Made by a program: the position numbers and the translations under genes. Below the pieces are notes generated by a model, which was given only the letters and a program-made list of their open reading frames with translations, did not search any database and was not told the origin of the DNA. DNA of 64,000 bases from Litorivivens lipolytica (lineage in GTDB: Bacteria; Pseudomonadota; Gammaproteobacteria; Pseudomonadales; Spongiibacteraceae), in assembly GCF_014191715.1 (NCBI RefSeq), contig NZ_JACHWY010000003.1:496001-560000 (forward strand). Reading direction: 5' to 3'. Numbering within the stretch: the first letter of the stretch is position 1; each line of letters begins with the position of its first letter. Positions 16,212 to 29,145 of this stretch are shown piece by piece.

Positions 16212-17807
16212 ATGAAAATTTTTCAGAGCAAATTGGCACTGCGCACCACCGTGATGATCATGTTTATCATGACAGCGGTCGGTATTGTGTTTCTGTCCAT
16301 CGCCCGCTCCACGGTATCGGACTACGAGATCGATCGCCAACAGCAACAATTGCAAAGCTTGGTTAACACCGTTGAAAATACGGTCAAAATTGCCGTTTTT
16401 CTTGGGGACAAACAGTTAGCCAGCGAAGTCGCCCAAGGTCTTCTGGGAAATAAAATCTTAAGTGCGGTACAAATCAAAACGACAGAAAGTGAGCTGGTAC
16501 AGCTTGGCTCAGATAAGGCCGCCAGCTCTTCAAAAGGCGAATGGATTGAACGCACTCTCGAATCGCCCTTTTCCGCAGGCGAAACAGTTGGCTCCATTCG
16601 CGTACTGCCCAATCAAACCGCCATTACCGAACAGGTGGCGCAGTCAACCCAACTCGTGACGCAACTCTTTATCGCCCTGCTAGTCACGGTCGCCATCAGC
16701 ATCGTCGGTGTTATTTATTTATTGATCACGCAGCCCATTTCGCAGATCTCCAGCCGATTACACGGACTGAATGTGGAATCCGGTGAGCACCTGGAGTTTC
16801 CTCGCGGTAACGAGAAAGATGAGATCGGCCGACTGGTTGGCGACGTCAATACCATGATCGACTATCTGGTTAATATTCTGGGTAAAGAGCGTCATTTGCG
16901 CATAGAACGCGAGAAGGCCGAGAAAAAATTCCGTGCGATCGTCGACAATGCAGAAACCGGTATTTTTGTCCTGGATAGTCAGGGTTTCATCAAGTCCGCT
17001 AACCCCGCCTTTAGCACCTTGTTCGAAGACGGTATGTGCGACGCATCGTCCGGAGAGTGTGGCATTGGATTCCTGCTCAATTCCAGTCGCAAGGAAGTCG
17101 CACGGCTGATGAGACGGGCGCATGAAACCCAAACCGCGCAACGCGCCGACCTGAGTTACCAGAAATCCGGCCAGACGCGCTGGGTGAACCTGATACTGAA
17201 CCCCATCAGTGAAGGTGAATTTCAGGGCGTCGCCAATGACATTACCGATCGAAAAATGGCGCAGACGGCTGCCGAAAAGCAAGCCATTACCGATCCTCTG
17301 ACCCAAGCCAACAACCGCCTCGGCTTCGAACGGAAACTGCAGTGGATGATGGAGTCAAGAAGACGACATCAAGGGAATAACTTCACCCTGTTTATGATTG
17401 ATCTTGATCTCTTTAAACAGGTTAACGATACCCTCGGGCATCAGGCGGGTGACCAGGTGCTGATTGCTGTGACTGAAAGAATTCGCAAGATCCTGCGCAA
17501 GACCGATTTTGTTGCGCGCCTGGGCGGGGACGAATTTGCGCTGATTATTGATGGGGAAGAGCGAGAGAGCATTCTCGAAAATATCGCACGGAAAGTGATT
17601 GCCTCAATCAATGAACCGATTCCCGTAGAGGGTGATGTAAACGCACATGTGGGTGCCAGTATTGGCATTACCCAATTCGATCACCCCGACATCGATATGG
17701 CTGAACTGATTCGCTGTTCAGATCTGGCTATGTACGACGCTAAAAACGCGGGTCGAAACTGCTTTCATTTTTACCGCAAAGAAGTCCAGTTCGCGAAACA
17801 GGGCTGA
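16212..17807 (+). CDS. Membrane diguanylate cyclase (periplasmic sensor-HAMP-PAS-GGDEF)
   Basis: 531 residues. Two membrane helices (about 13-33 and 152-176) enclose a ~120-residue periplasmic sensor of CHASE8-like appearance. Next come a HAMP linker (about 177-230), a PAS domain (about 235-355; IVDNAETGIFVLDSQG) and a GGDEF domain with an intact signature GGDEF at 438-442. The substrate/metal residues are in FMIDLDLFKQVNDTLGH, and an RKTD I-site lies five residues before the GGDEF, so both c-di-GMP synthesis and product inhibition are expected. It is the last gene of an operon with a porin-like protein and a small binding protein, giving a plausible outer membrane-periplasm-cytoplasm signalling route. 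Confidence 0.87.
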   Translation: MKIFQSKLALRTTVMIMFIMTAVGIVFLSIARSTVSDYEIDRQQQQLQSLVNTVENTVKIAVFLGDKQLASEVAQGLLGNKILSAVQIKTTESELVQLGSDKAASSSKGEWIERTLESPFSAGETVGSIRVLPNQTAITEQVAQSTQLVTQLFIALLVTVAISIVGVIYLLITQPISQISSRLHGLNVESGEHLEFPRGNEKDEIGRLVGDVNTMIDYLVNILGKERHLRIEREKAEKKFRAIVDNAETGIFVLDSQGFIKSANPAFSTLFEDGMCDASSGECGIGFLLNSSRKEVARLMRRAHETQTAQRADLSYQKSGQTRWVNLILNPISEGEFQGVANDITDRKMAQTAAEKQAITDPLTQANNRLGFERKLQWMMESRRRHQGNNFTLFMIDLDLFKQVNDTLGHQAGDQVLIAVTERIRKILRKTDFVARLGGDEFALIIDGEERESILENIARKVIASINEPIPVEGDVNAHVGASIGITQFDHPDIDMAELIRCSDLAMYDAKNAGRNCFHFYRKEVQFAKQG

Positions 17808-17825
17808 CAGCGATAGGCCAGCCCT
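17800..17825. terminator. Hairpin between convergent genes
   Basis: AGGGCTG and CAGCCCT form a 7-bp stem around a 12-base loop, at the end of the diguanylate cyclase gene and before the convergent acyltransferase gene. No T tract follows on either strand, so it is a weak candidate for shared termination. Confidence 0.35.
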
Positions 17826-17830
17826 CTGCA

Positions 17831-18727
17831 TTATCCCTCAGCGCGCAGTTGGTCCAACTGCGCATCCTTGGCTTGCCACAACTCTCCCACCCATTGCTGT
17901 ATCTGCAGGCGAAAGGCGTCGTCTTCCTGATAATTGCGGTTGCGCAGTTCTTCCGGGATCGGCAGCGCTTCTATCCGCACCACCACCCGCTGAAGTCGCC
18001 CACTTAACAAAGCCCAGAAACCAATATCCTTGCAGGGGTAGTGGATGGTGATATTAAGCAGGGTATGCAATTGCTCACCCATCGCACCCAGTACAAACCC
18101 GGTGCCACCGGCCTTAGGTTTTAGCAGATGGCGGTAGGGTGACTGCTGAGCCGCATGCTTTTCCGGCGTAAAGCGGGTGCCCTCCATAAAGTTGAACACC
18201 GCCACTGGTGTATAGCGAAATTTTTCGCAGGCCCGACGCGTGGTTTCGAGGTCCTTGCCCCGCAGCGAGGGGTTTTTGGCAATCTGGTCTGCGGTGTAGC
18301 GCTTCATAAACGGGAAATCCAGCGCCCACCACGCAACACCTATCACCGGAACCCAAATAAGCTGCTGTTTTAAAAAGAATTTCAGCATGGGTATGCGCCG
18401 ATGCAAAACCTTTTGCACCACCAGAATATCGGCCCAGGATTGGTGGTTACAGGTTACGAGATACCAGTCTTTTGGATTGAGCTGCTCAAGGCCCTCAATA
18501 TCCCACTCGGTGCCAGCAAGCACCTTTAAAAGGAAATTATTAAACCCTATCCAGAGGGTCGCGATCTCGATCAAAACCCGGGTGCAAACTGTCCTGACGG
18601 CCTGAATGGGAATCAGCAACTTGACGAAGGCCAGTAGGATCAAGGGCACAAACCAGAACAGGGTAGAGAGGATAATAAAAAGAAAACTCAGGCTACCCCG
18701 CAGCCAGTGAGGAAGAAAAGCAAGCAC
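17831..18727 (-). CDS. YihG-like 1-acyl-glycerol-phosphate acyltransferase
   Basis: A 298-residue inner-membrane protein with two N-terminal hydrophobic helices (about 12-40). The PlsC-type acyltransferase motifs follow: NHQSWAD (HX4D, H95 and D100), the FMEGTRFTPEKH block near residues 180-190 and a proline-containing block near 155-200. It should transfer acyl chains to lysophosphatidic acid or a related acceptor in phospholipid synthesis or remodelling. The LPLAT family is certain and the YihG subgroup is likely from length and the KDWYLVTCNHQSWADI wording. It stands alone and is convergent with the cyclase gene. Confidence 0.83.
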   Translation of the reverse strand: MLAFLPHWLRGSLSFLFIILSTLFWFVPLILLAFVKLLIPIQAVRTVCTRVLIEIATLWIGFNNFLLKVLAGTEWDIEGLEQLNPKDWYLVTCNHQSWADILVVQKVLHRRIPMLKFFLKQQLIWVPVIGVAWWALDFPFMKRYTADQIAKNPSLRGKDLETTRRACEKFRYTPVAVFNFMEGTRFTPEKHAAQQSPYRHLLKPKAGGTGFVLGAMGEQLHTLLNITIHYPCKDIGFWALLSGRLQRVVVRIEALPIPEELRNRNYQEDDAFRLQIQQWVGELWQAKDAQLDQLRAEG

Positions 18728-18817
18728 GGTTCTATTCCGTCGGTGTTGTTAGTGACAACATTGTAGAGGGATTTATCGCCCTTTGCATTGGCTTGGGTGG
18801 GTAGACTCTGTGACGCG

Positions 18818-19738
18818 CTAGTGGCTTGCCTCGTACTTGGACGGCTTGCGCTGTAGTTCCTCACGGAACAGGGTGCGCAGGTAATCCACGCTGTTCACCC
18901 CTGAAAAGTTCAAGCGGGTGATAAAGGCGAGCCGTCGGTGTGGGCCCGGATCTTTTAAGGGAATCGCAGCCAATTCACGGTTGTTGTGCAACAGCTGATC
19001 CAGTGCGATGGCCGGGACCAGCGTGGTGCCCATTTTTCCCGCCACCATCTGTACCAGCGTGTAAAGACTCGTGCCGGCCAGCGCCTGATCGGTTTCCGTG
19101 GCCGGTAAGCGGCATGCGGACAGCGCGTGATCTTTCAGGCAGTGGCCTTCCTTTAGTAGTAACAATCGAGAATCCCGCAATTGTTTACCCGCCACACTCG
19201 CACGTTTGGCAAGCGCGTCCTGGCGATGCGTTAACAGGTAAAAATCTTCAGCCCAGAACTCAAACGCGTGCAGGCCCTCAATGGCATAGGGCAGGGCCAG
19301 TATGGCGGTGTCCAACTCACCGCTGCGGACCTTTTCCACCAGAACGGCGGATTGATCTTCGACAATGGACAACTGGCTGTCCGGATGGCGTTTTCTAACC
19401 CGGGGAAGCACGCGCGGTAGCAAATAGGGACCGATGGTGGGAATGACCCCGATACTCAGTGGCACGCTAAGCGGCTTTCGATCACTCTCTGCCAGATGAT
19501 ACAACTCTTGCACACGCGCAATAATATCCCGCGCCTTAAGCAGTAATTGCTCGCCCTGAGGCGTTACCAAAACCTGCTTGTTGTTGCGCTCAAAAATCTG
19601 AATCCCCAACTGAGTTTCGAGTTCGGCGATGGCTGTGCTCAGCGCGGATTGGGAAATGGCGCAATCTTCCGAGGCGCGCTTGAAATGCCGGGTTTTGTCG
19701 ACGGCCAGCGCATACTGAAGTTGTCGTAGCGAAATCAC
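18818..19738 (-). CDS. oxyR: Hydrogen peroxide sensor regulator OxyR
   Basis: A 306-residue LysR-family regulator with the HTH at residues ~18-40 (FKRASEDCAISQSALSTAI). The two redox cysteines of OxyR, C200 and C209 in EGHCLKDHALSAC, form the peroxide-induced disulphide in E. coli (C199/C208). It is divergent from ahpC-ahpF across 148 bp, the standard arrangement for OxyR and one of its chief targets. The activated tetramer would bind that gap and turn on peroxide scavenging. Confidence 0.93.
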   Translation of the reverse strand: MISLRQLQYALAVDKTRHFKRASEDCAISQSALSTAIAELETQLGIQIFERNNKQVLVTPQGEQLLLKARDIIARVQELYHLAESDRKPLSVPLSIGVIPTIGPYLLPRVLPRVRKRHPDSQLSIVEDQSAVLVEKVRSGELDTAILALPYAIEGLHAFEFWAEDFYLLTHRQDALAKRASVAGKQLRDSRLLLLKEGHCLKDHALSACRLPATETDQALAGTSLYTLVQMVAGKMGTTLVPAIALDQLLHNNRELAAIPLKDPGPHRRLAFITRLNFSGVNSVDYLRTLFREELQRKPSKYEASH

Positions 19739-19757
19739 TGGAGGCCCTGTCTTTTAA

Positions 19758-19778
19758 ATGTTCTATTTAATTGAACAT
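19758..19778. promoter_or_regulatory. Inverted repeat in the oxyR-ahpC gap (candidate OxyR operator)
   Basis: ATGTTC and GAACAT form a perfect 6-bp inverted repeat with a 9-base AT-rich spacer (TATTTAATT), 20 bp upstream of oxyR and 109 bp upstream of ahpC. Its place in the divergent region and its dyad form fit an OxyR-type site, but it does not match the ATAG-N7-CTAT consensus, so the assignment is inference. Confidence 0.45.
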
Positions 19779-19886
19779 AAATATCCATTTAATTCAATTT
19801 TACTGAACAATTAATTTCACTAATCTGTTCTCCGAAGTCAGGCGATGCCTACACGACATCGCACCATTCAATCGAGGAGAGTAGTC

Positions 19887-20450
19887 ATGTCAAAGATCAA
19901 TCAAACCATTCCCGAGTTTAAGGCCGAGGCCTTTCACAAAGGCGAATTCAAAACCATTACCTCGGAAGACGTTAAAGGAAAGTGGGCAATTTTCCTGTTC
20001 TACCCCGCAGACTTTACCTTTGTCTGCCCGACAGAACTCGAAGATATGGCCAAGCATTATGAGGAACTGCAATCACTAGGCGTCGAAGTCTATTCCGTGT
20101 CAACCGATACCCATTTTGTTCACAAAGCCTGGCACGACACCAGCGAGGCCATCGGCAAGATTCAATACCCGATGCTGGGCGATCCCACCGGACGCATTGC
20201 ACGCGGCTTTGATGTGATGATCGAAGAAGAGGGCGTTGCGCTGCGAGGCACCTTTCTGGCCGATCCAGACGGCGTTATCAAAGTCGCTGAACTGCACGAT
20301 CTGGGTATCGGCCGTTCTGCCAAGGATATGCTGCGCAAAGTTAAAGCGGCGCAATACGTGCGCGACAACGACGGCGAAGTTTGCCCCGCTGCCTGGGAAG
20401 CTGGCCAGGAAACTCTGACACCGAGCCTTGATCTGGTCGGAAAGATCTAA
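19887..20450 (+). CDS. ahpC: Alkyl hydroperoxide reductase peroxiredoxin AhpC
   Basis: A 187-residue typical 2-Cys peroxiredoxin. The peroxidatic cysteine is C47 in FTFVCPTE and the resolving cysteine is C166 in EVCPAAW. It reduces H2O2, organic peroxides and peroxynitrite in the cytoplasm and is re-reduced by AhpF, encoded just downstream. The start is the ATG at 19887 behind GAGGAG with 7-base spacing; an in-frame ATG at 19845 only adds non-conserved residues. It is probably OxyR-induced from the divergent gap. Confidence 0.95.
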   Translation: MSKINQTIPEFKAEAFHKGEFKTITSEDVKGKWAIFLFYPADFTFVCPTELEDMAKHYEELQSLGVEVYSVSTDTHFVHKAWHDTSEAIGKIQYPMLGDPTGRIARGFDVMIEEEGVALRGTFLADPDGVIKVAELHDLGIGRSAKDMLRKVKAAQYVRDNDGEVCPAAWEAGQETLTPSLDLVGKI

Positions 20451-20459
20451 TCGCGGCAT

Positions 20460-20479
20460 CCCTCCCCGCAAGGGGAGGG
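20460..20479 (+). other. Stable GCAA-tetraloop hairpin between ahpC and ahpF
   Basis: CCCTCCCC pairs with GGGGAGGG over eight consecutive base pairs around a GCAA (GNRA) loop, 10 bases after the ahpC stop. No T run follows, so it is not a simple terminator. It could protect the ahpC message end or lower ahpF expression relative to ahpC. Confidence 0.7.
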
Positions 20480-20516
20480 CTAATCAATAAGCCTCATCGG
20501 ATACAGGAATCAGACC

Positions 20517-22085
20517 ATGTTAAGTAACGACTTGCTTGAAGCCCTTAAAGGCTACACTGAAAAACTCACCACCGACGTGACGCTGGTTCTGCAAACCGGT
20601 GAGCACGAGAAGCGGGACGAGCTGCGAACCTTTTTGCAAAGTGTTGTCTCGGTCTCTGACCATCTGACATTAGAGGAAAGGGATGCTGCTCTGCGCAGCC
20701 CCGTAAGCTTCCTCATCGAAAATTCAGCGGGCGATACCGGCATCCGTTTTTCCGGTATCCCTGGCGGCCATGAATTTAACTCGCTGGTACTTGCCATTTT
20801 GCAGTCCGGTGGTGTGGCCAATCGATTGGATGACACCGTCAAAGGCTTTGTCAGCGCAATTCAGAAACCATTGAACTTCGAGGTATTTGTTAGTCTCAGC
20901 TGCCACAACTGCCCCGAGGTAGTTCAAGCCTTGAATCAGTTTGCCTTGAGCAACCCGAATAGCCGCGCAGAAATGATCGACGGCGGCGTGTTTCCAGCAC
21001 TGGTCGAGGAGCGCAAGCTGCAGGGTGTGCCGGCGGTGTTTCTGAATGGCAAACCCTTCGCCAACGGTAAAGTAGGCGTTGCAGCCTTGTTCGATAAATT
21101 GCGAGCAGCCTTTCCCGAAACAGCGATAGCGCCTGCCGAAGATCTGCCCACCCAGGATGTGACTGTCATCGGCGGCGGACCGGCCGGCGTATCGGCAGCA
21201 ATTTATGCGGCGCGCAAGGGCCTGAAAGTTACCTTGATCGCCGATAGGCTGGGTGGGCAGGTGAAAGATACACGAGGTATCGAAAACCTGATTTCGGTTC
21301 CGCAAACTACCGGCACCCAATTAACCGGTAATCTGCGCGAGCATCTGCAAAGCTACGACATCACCATGCGTGAGCATGTGCGCGTGGACAGGATCGTAAA
21401 AGCAGAGGTAAAAAGCATTTTGCTCTCCAGTGGCGAACGCATCGACAGCAAGACGCTGATTGTCGCCACCGGCGCCCAATGGCGAGAACTCGGCGTGCCC
21501 GGCGAAAAGGAAAATATCGGCAAGGGTGTAGCCTACTGCCCACACTGCGACGGTCCCTTCTTTAAAGGAAAAGACGTTGCGGTAATTGGTGGCGGTAATT
21601 CCGGTATCGAGGCGGCGCTGGATCTGTCCGGCATCGTAAAATCGGTAACGGTGTTCGAGTTTGCGCCAAACCTGAAAGCCGACGAGGTCCTGATCCGTCA
21701 GGCAAAAAGCCGCAGCAATATCACCTTGCTGACGAATGTGGCAACCGAGGAGGTACTCGCAGAAGAAGGGCGCGTAAGCGGCATCGCTTATCAGGATCGC
21801 GCCAGCGGCGATAGCAAACAGCAGCGACTGGACGGCATCTTTGTGCAGATTGGACTGCTGCCCAACAGCGGCTTTCTCAAAGACGTCGTTGAGCTCACTG
21901 AGCGGGGAGAAGTGGTGGTAAACAGTCGCGGGGAAACCAGCGAGCCGGGCATCTTCGCCTGTGGTGATGTAACCACCGTGCCCTTCAAGCAGATCGTGGT
22001 GGCCTTGGGAGAGGGCGCAAAGGCTTCACTGGCAGCCTTCGAATATCTGCTAACCGAAGCTGATGCCTCAGCCGAAGCGGCCTAA
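20517..22085 (+). CDS. ahpF: Alkyl hydroperoxide reductase flavoprotein AhpF
   Basis: 522 residues, the normal AhpF length. An N-terminal tandem thioredoxin-fold domain has the redox pair SCHNCPE near residue 130. It is joined to a thioredoxin-reductase-like body with the FAD motif [15 protein letters not shown] (about 218-232), the catalytic pair YCPHCDG near 341-347, the NAD motif [13 protein letters not shown] (about 358-370) and the terminal FAD-contact block [15 protein letters not shown]. It passes electrons from NADH to AhpC. It lies 66 bp after ahpC and is surely co-regulated. Confidence 0.95.
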   Translation: MLSNDLLEALKGYTEKLTTDVTLVLQTGEHEKRDELRTFLQSVVSVSDHLTLEERDAALRSPVSFLIENSAGDTGIRFSGIPGGHEFNSLVLAILQSGGVANRLDDTVKGFVSAIQKPLNFEVFVSLSCHNCPEVVQALNQFALSNPNSRAEMIDGGVFPALVEERKLQGVPAVFLNGKPFANGKVGVAALFDKLRAAFPETAIAPAEDLPTQDVTVIGGGPAGVSAAIYAARKGLKVTLIADRLGGQVKDTRGIENLISVPQTTGTQLTGNLREHLQSYDITMREHVRVDRIVKAEVKSILLSSGERIDSKTLIVATGAQWRELGVPGEKENIGKGVAYCPHCDGPFFKGKDVAVIGGGNSGIEAALDLSGIVKSVTVFEFAPNLKADEVLIRQAKSRSNITLLTNVATEEVLAEEGRVSGIAYQDRASGDSKQQRLDGIFVQIGLLPNSGFLKDVVELTERGEVVVNSRGETSEPGIFACGDVTTVPFKQIVVALGEGAKASLAAFEYLLTEADASAEAA

Positions 22086-22100
22086 GACAGGGAGAAAAGC

Positions 22101-22123
22101 GAGTCCCACCTGAGGTGGGACTC
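22101..22123 (-). terminator. Terminator hairpin between ahpF and gyrB
   Basis: GAGTCCCACC and GGTGGGACTC make a 10-bp stem with a 3-base loop. On the minus strand it is followed by GCTTTTC, so it best fits as the end of the gyrB transcript; on the plus strand no T tract follows, but the hairpin may also slow ahpF transcripts. Confidence 0.6.
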
Positions 22124-22133
22124 GGTCTGATCG

Positions 22134-25687
<3,554 letters not shown>

Positions 25688-25709
25688 CTTGCTAGACCGG
25701 CATTCAGCG

Positions 25710-25734
25710 AAAAAAAAGGTGGCCTAGGCCACCT
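25710..25734 (-). terminator. Rho-independent terminator after dnaN
   Basis: On the minus strand AGGTGGCCTAGGCCACCT, a perfect 18-base palindrome, is followed by a run of eight T. It stands 31 bp after the dnaN stop and 23 bp before recF. This is a textbook terminator inside what is often treated as one dnaA-dnaN-recF operon. Confidence 0.85.
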
Positions 25735-25765
25735 CTCTCTGCGTACACCCGACAACACGCGGCGC

Positions 25766-26872
25766 TTACAGCCGCATGGGCATAACAACATAGCTACATT
25801 CGCTAGCTTCGGGCTCTTCCAGCAGGGCACTGCTATTGGAATCAGACAGCAGAATCTTAACGCTATCGCTGGTCATCACCGACAGCACATCCATCAGATA
25901 ACTGACGTTAAAACCAATCTCGAGATCCGCACCTTCGTAATCCACAGCAATAATCTCTTCTGCTTCTTCTTGCTCCGGGTTATTGGCCTGGATTTTCAGC
26001 TCGCCACTGGTCAGCAGCAGGCGTATGCCGCGGTATTTTTCGTTGGATAGAATCGCCGTACGACCAAAGGCTTGACGCAACACGCCGCGATCGCCCAACA
26101 CCTCTTTGGTACTGCTGCGCGGAAGAACCCGCTCGTAATCCGGGAACTTGCCGTCAATCAGCTTAGAAGTGAAGGTAAAGCCGGGCGTTACCACGCGCAG
26201 ATGGTTATTGCTGAGCAGGATATCCGCATCGTGATCATCATCCATCAGCAGCCGGACCAGCTCGTTGACGCCTTTGCGCGGCACTATCACTTGCGCATTT
26301 TGGCTGATACCAAGCTCGGCGGTGAGGGTACACATGGCGAGGCGGTGACCGTCGGTTGCGACCGTACGCAAATGCCCAGTTGCCAGCTCCCACAACATAC
26401 CGTTGAGGTAGTAGCGAACATCTTGCTGAGCCATCGCGAAGGAGGTTTTCTCGATCAAGCGCTTAATATCACCCTGCTTAACGGTAAAGCTTTGACCCGA
26501 TTCGGTCTGATCAACGCTGGGGAAATCTGACGCGGGCAGGGTAGAGAGGGTAAAGCGACTACGACCGGATTTAAGAATCAGGCGGTTTTCGTCCAGCGAA
26601 AACTCGATTTCGGAACCATCGGGCAGAGATTTACAGATATCTACCAGCTTGCGTGCCGGCACCGTAATCTCGCCCTCGGAGGCTGGCGGGGAGGGCAATT
26701 CCACCCGACCAATCAATTCCACTTCCAGGTCTGTCCCGGTAAGGGATAGTTCCTGTCCTTCCAGCACCAGCTGGACGTTGGCCAGAATGGCCAGAGTCTG
26801 GCGGCGCTCAACAACACCGGCAACCAGATTAAGGGGTTTCAGCAAGGCCTCGCGGGCAATGGTAAATTTCAT
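25766..26872 (-). CDS. dnaN: DNA polymerase III beta sliding clamp
   Basis: 368 residues, the normal clamp length (E. coli 366). It opens MKFTIAREALLKPLNLVAGVV and closes CSYVVMPMRL, both family hallmarks, with three repeated clamp domains. As a dimer it encircles DNA and tethers polymerase III and other partners. It lies 123 bp downstream of dnaA and ends at a strong terminator. Confidence 0.97.
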   Translation of the reverse strand: MKFTIAREALLKPLNLVAGVVERRQTLAILANVQLVLEGQELSLTGTDLEVELIGRVELPSPPASEGEITVPARKLVDICKSLPDGSEIEFSLDENRLILKSGRSRFTLSTLPASDFPSVDQTESGQSFTVKQGDIKRLIEKTSFAMAQQDVRYYLNGMLWELATGHLRTVATDGHRLAMCTLTAELGISQNAQVIVPRKGVNELVRLLMDDDHDADILLSNNHLRVVTPGFTFTSKLIDGKFPDYERVLPRSSTKEVLGDRGVLRQAFGRTAILSNEKYRGIRLLLTSGELKIQANNPEQEEAEEIIAVDYEGADLEIGFNVSYLMDVLSVMTSDSVKILLSDSNSSALLEEPEASECSYVVMPMRL

Positions 26873-26932
26873 AGTCGGCAGGCGATCCCAATTGGAATTA
26901 TTGATTCATTTTTCAGCAGTAATCATACGGCA

Positions 26933-26960
26933 CCCGGCGGCAAAGTCCTATGCCGCCGGG
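26933..26960. other. GC-rich hairpin between dnaA and dnaN
   Basis: CCCGGCGGCA and TGCCGCCGGG form a 10-bp stem with an 8-base loop in the 123-bp dnaA-dnaN gap. No T tract follows it on the minus (transcribed) strand, so it is more likely an mRNA processing or attenuation element than a terminator. Confidence 0.6.
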
Positions 26961-26995
26961 CCAAAAAATGCAATAAAAGCAGTACCCTGCAAGGG

Positions 26996-28456
26996 TCAGG
27001 TCGTGAGTGAGCGGAGCAGATTCTGATAGTCTTCGCGGATGTCAGCGCTGGTTTCGCGCAACTCCTTGATTTTACGACAGGCATGTAAGACCGTGGTGTG
27101 GTCGCGCCCGCCAAAACTATCCCCAATCTCCGGCAAACTCTGGTTGGTCAATTCCTTGGCCAGCGCCATGGCAAGTTGACGAGGGCGGGCAACCGAGCGG
27201 CTACGACGCTTGGAGGTCAAATCAGCCACCTTGATCTTATAGTACTCGGCAACCGTGCGCTGAATATTATCCACACTGACTTGCTTATCTTGCAGGGCCA
27301 GCAAATCTTTCAGCGATTCGCGAATCAGCGGTATATCGATCGAGCGAGCCATAAAGCGGGCGCTGGCGATCACGCGCTTAAGCGCGCCTTCCAGTTCGCG
27401 AACATTGGAGCGTACCCGCTGACCTATAAAAAAGGCGGCATCCTGGGGTAGGTCGATTTTCTCCTGCTCCGCCTTTTTCATCAAAATCGCTACCCGGGTT
27501 TCCAGCTCGGGCGGTTCGACGGCAACCGTCAGACCCCATCCAAAACGGGATTTCAGTCGCTCTTCCAACCCATTGATTTCTTTAGGGTAGCGGTCACAGG
27601 TCAGAATCATCTGCTGCCCGCCTTCCAACAGGGCATTAAAGGTGTGGAAGAACTCTTCCTGGGAGCGATCCTTGTTGGCGAAAAACTGGATATCGTCAAT
27701 CAACAGGGCATCAACGCTGCGGTAGTAGCGCTTGAATTCGTTAATCGCGTTCAGCGACAGGGCCTTGACCATATCGGCCACGAAGCGCTCGGAATGCAGA
27801 TACACAATTTTGGCATCAGGCTTCTGTTTGAGCATGGCGTTGCCCACCGCATGCATCAGGTGGGTTTTACCCAAACCGACGCCGCCATAGAGGAACACCG
27901 GGTTATAGGCCTGACCGGGATTTTCCGCTACCTGCATGGCCGCCGCACGGGCAAGCTGATTCGATTTACCTTCGACAAAGGTCTCAAAGGTGTGGTTTTC
28001 AATCAGCGAGCTTTGATGCCGAATACCGCCTTCAACTTCTACCCGACGCGGTGCCGCCTTGGCGGGCTGCGGGGCAACCCGGCTAGCTTGGACCGGAGCT
28101 GACTGACGCGGATCGGCGCTTGCAGGCTCGGAGGCAGGCATCGTTCGAGCATCGGCGAAGGACTGCATCGCCGCAGGTCGCTCAGGCGGACTCCCGATCG
28201 GGCGAATGGGCGCTCGGGCACCAATATCAACCACCACATCACAACCGGGCGTAGTACTGACCTCCCCAACGATCTGAGAAATTCTGTCCAGATAGCGGTC
28301 GACTACCCAATCCTTGATAAAACGGTTAGGGGCGAGTAATTGTAGCTGGCTGCCGTTGGCGACCGCCCGCAGCGGTCGAATCCACGTGTTAAACTGCTGT
28401 GATGGCAGCTCGCTCTGTAAGTGATTTAAACATTGTTCCCAAGCGGCTTCCGGCAC
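26996..28456 (-). CDS. dnaA: Chromosomal replication initiator DnaA
   Basis: 486 residues. Domain I (about 1-90; [24 protein letters not shown]) is followed by a proline/alanine-rich linker. The AAA+ domain (about 150-370) has Walker [11 protein letters not shown] and Walker [10 protein letters not shown]. Domain IV carries the DnaA-box-reading signature [15 protein letters not shown] near residues 450-465. It opens oriC as an ATP oligomer. The start is GTG at 28456, nine bases after a GGAG site. It is transcribed away from the adjacent origin candidate and leads the dnaN-recF-gyrB series. Confidence 0.97.
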   Translation of the reverse strand: MPEAAWEQCLNHLQSELPSQQFNTWIRPLRAVANGSQLQLLAPNRFIKDWVVDRYLDRISQIVGEVSTTPGCDVVVDIGARAPIRPIGSPPERPAAMQSFADARTMPASEPASADPRQSAPVQASRVAPQPAKAAPRRVEVEGGIRHQSSLIENHTFETFVEGKSNQLARAAAMQVAENPGQAYNPVFLYGGVGLGKTHLMHAVGNAMLKQKPDAKIVYLHSERFVADMVKALSLNAINEFKRYYRSVDALLIDDIQFFANKDRSQEEFFHTFNALLEGGQQMILTCDRYPKEINGLEERLKSRFGWGLTVAVEPPELETRVAILMKKAEQEKIDLPQDAAFFIGQRVRSNVRELEGALKRVIASARFMARSIDIPLIRESLKDLLALQDKQVSVDNIQRTVAEYYKIKVADLTSKRRSRSVARPRQLAMALAKELTNQSLPEIGDSFGGRDHTTVLHACRKIKELRETSADIREDYQNLLRSLTT

Positions 28457-28520
28457 TGCAAAATCTCCTGCCTTGTTATCATTGTTATTGTATGGACTAC
28501 AAAAAACCTGTTCGCTATGT

Positions 28521-28745
28521 GCGATCAGTTTATCCCCAAAACGGGTAGGTTCCCGCGAAAGAGGGGCTATTCTAACGCGTGTTTTCGGGCTTTATCCACA
28601 GGGAAATTTAAAAATTTTTCCTGTTGACTTTATTTTTATCTTTTATTTTTCAATAACTTAGTATATTTTATAAATTATAATAATTTTATATTTATCTAAC
28701 AGGAAACAATTGTGTATAACCCTGGTATTTAACTGTGCATAACCT
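28521..28745. other. oriC: Origin of replication candidate 1 (dnaA-rpmH gap)
   Basis: The 525-bp gap between divergent dnaA and rpmH holds a DnaA-box cluster: TTATCCCCA at 28530-28538, TTATCCACA (perfect) at 28592-28600, TTATACACA on the minus strand at 28711-28719 and TTATGCACA on the minus strand at 28734-28742. Between the inner pair lies a very AT-rich tract, about 28605-28700, suited to be the unwinding element. The location equals that of oriC in pseudomonads. Few GATC sites are present, unlike enterobacterial origins. The dnaA promoter must also lie here; I could not settle its -35/-10. Confidence 0.75.
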
Positions 28746-28834
28746 GTTCGGCAAGGGCCACGTGAGCGCTTACAAACCCCACCAGGCTTTCCTTGGCGCC
28801 AACGCACAGCATCTTGCACCCCCTGAAAAATTCA

Positions 28835-28863
28835 TTGCCTTTACCGCCAATATTCTCTAGAAT
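28835..28863 (+). promoter_or_regulatory. Candidate promoter for rpmH-rnpA
   Basis: TTGCCT (28835-28840) and TAGAAT (28858-28863) are separated by 17 bases, a good sigma-70 arrangement about 120 bp upstream of rpmH. The resulting leader of ~110 bases shows nothing further I recognise. Confidence 0.5.
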
Positions 28864-28942
28864 TCGCGATCCTGAATTTTAGCGCCGGTGCTTTGTAACT
28901 TCACTGGCAGAACGACAGCAAAGTCTTCCTTCTTATATATAG

Positions 28943-29116
<174 letters not shown>

Positions 29117-29145
29117 TCGGGCATTCGCGATGGTTATCCAGCACC

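Noticed and set aside
28753-28768. CCACGTG in the dnaA-rpmH gap as parS
   Set aside because: Flanks differ at most outer positions, so ParB binding is not expected.
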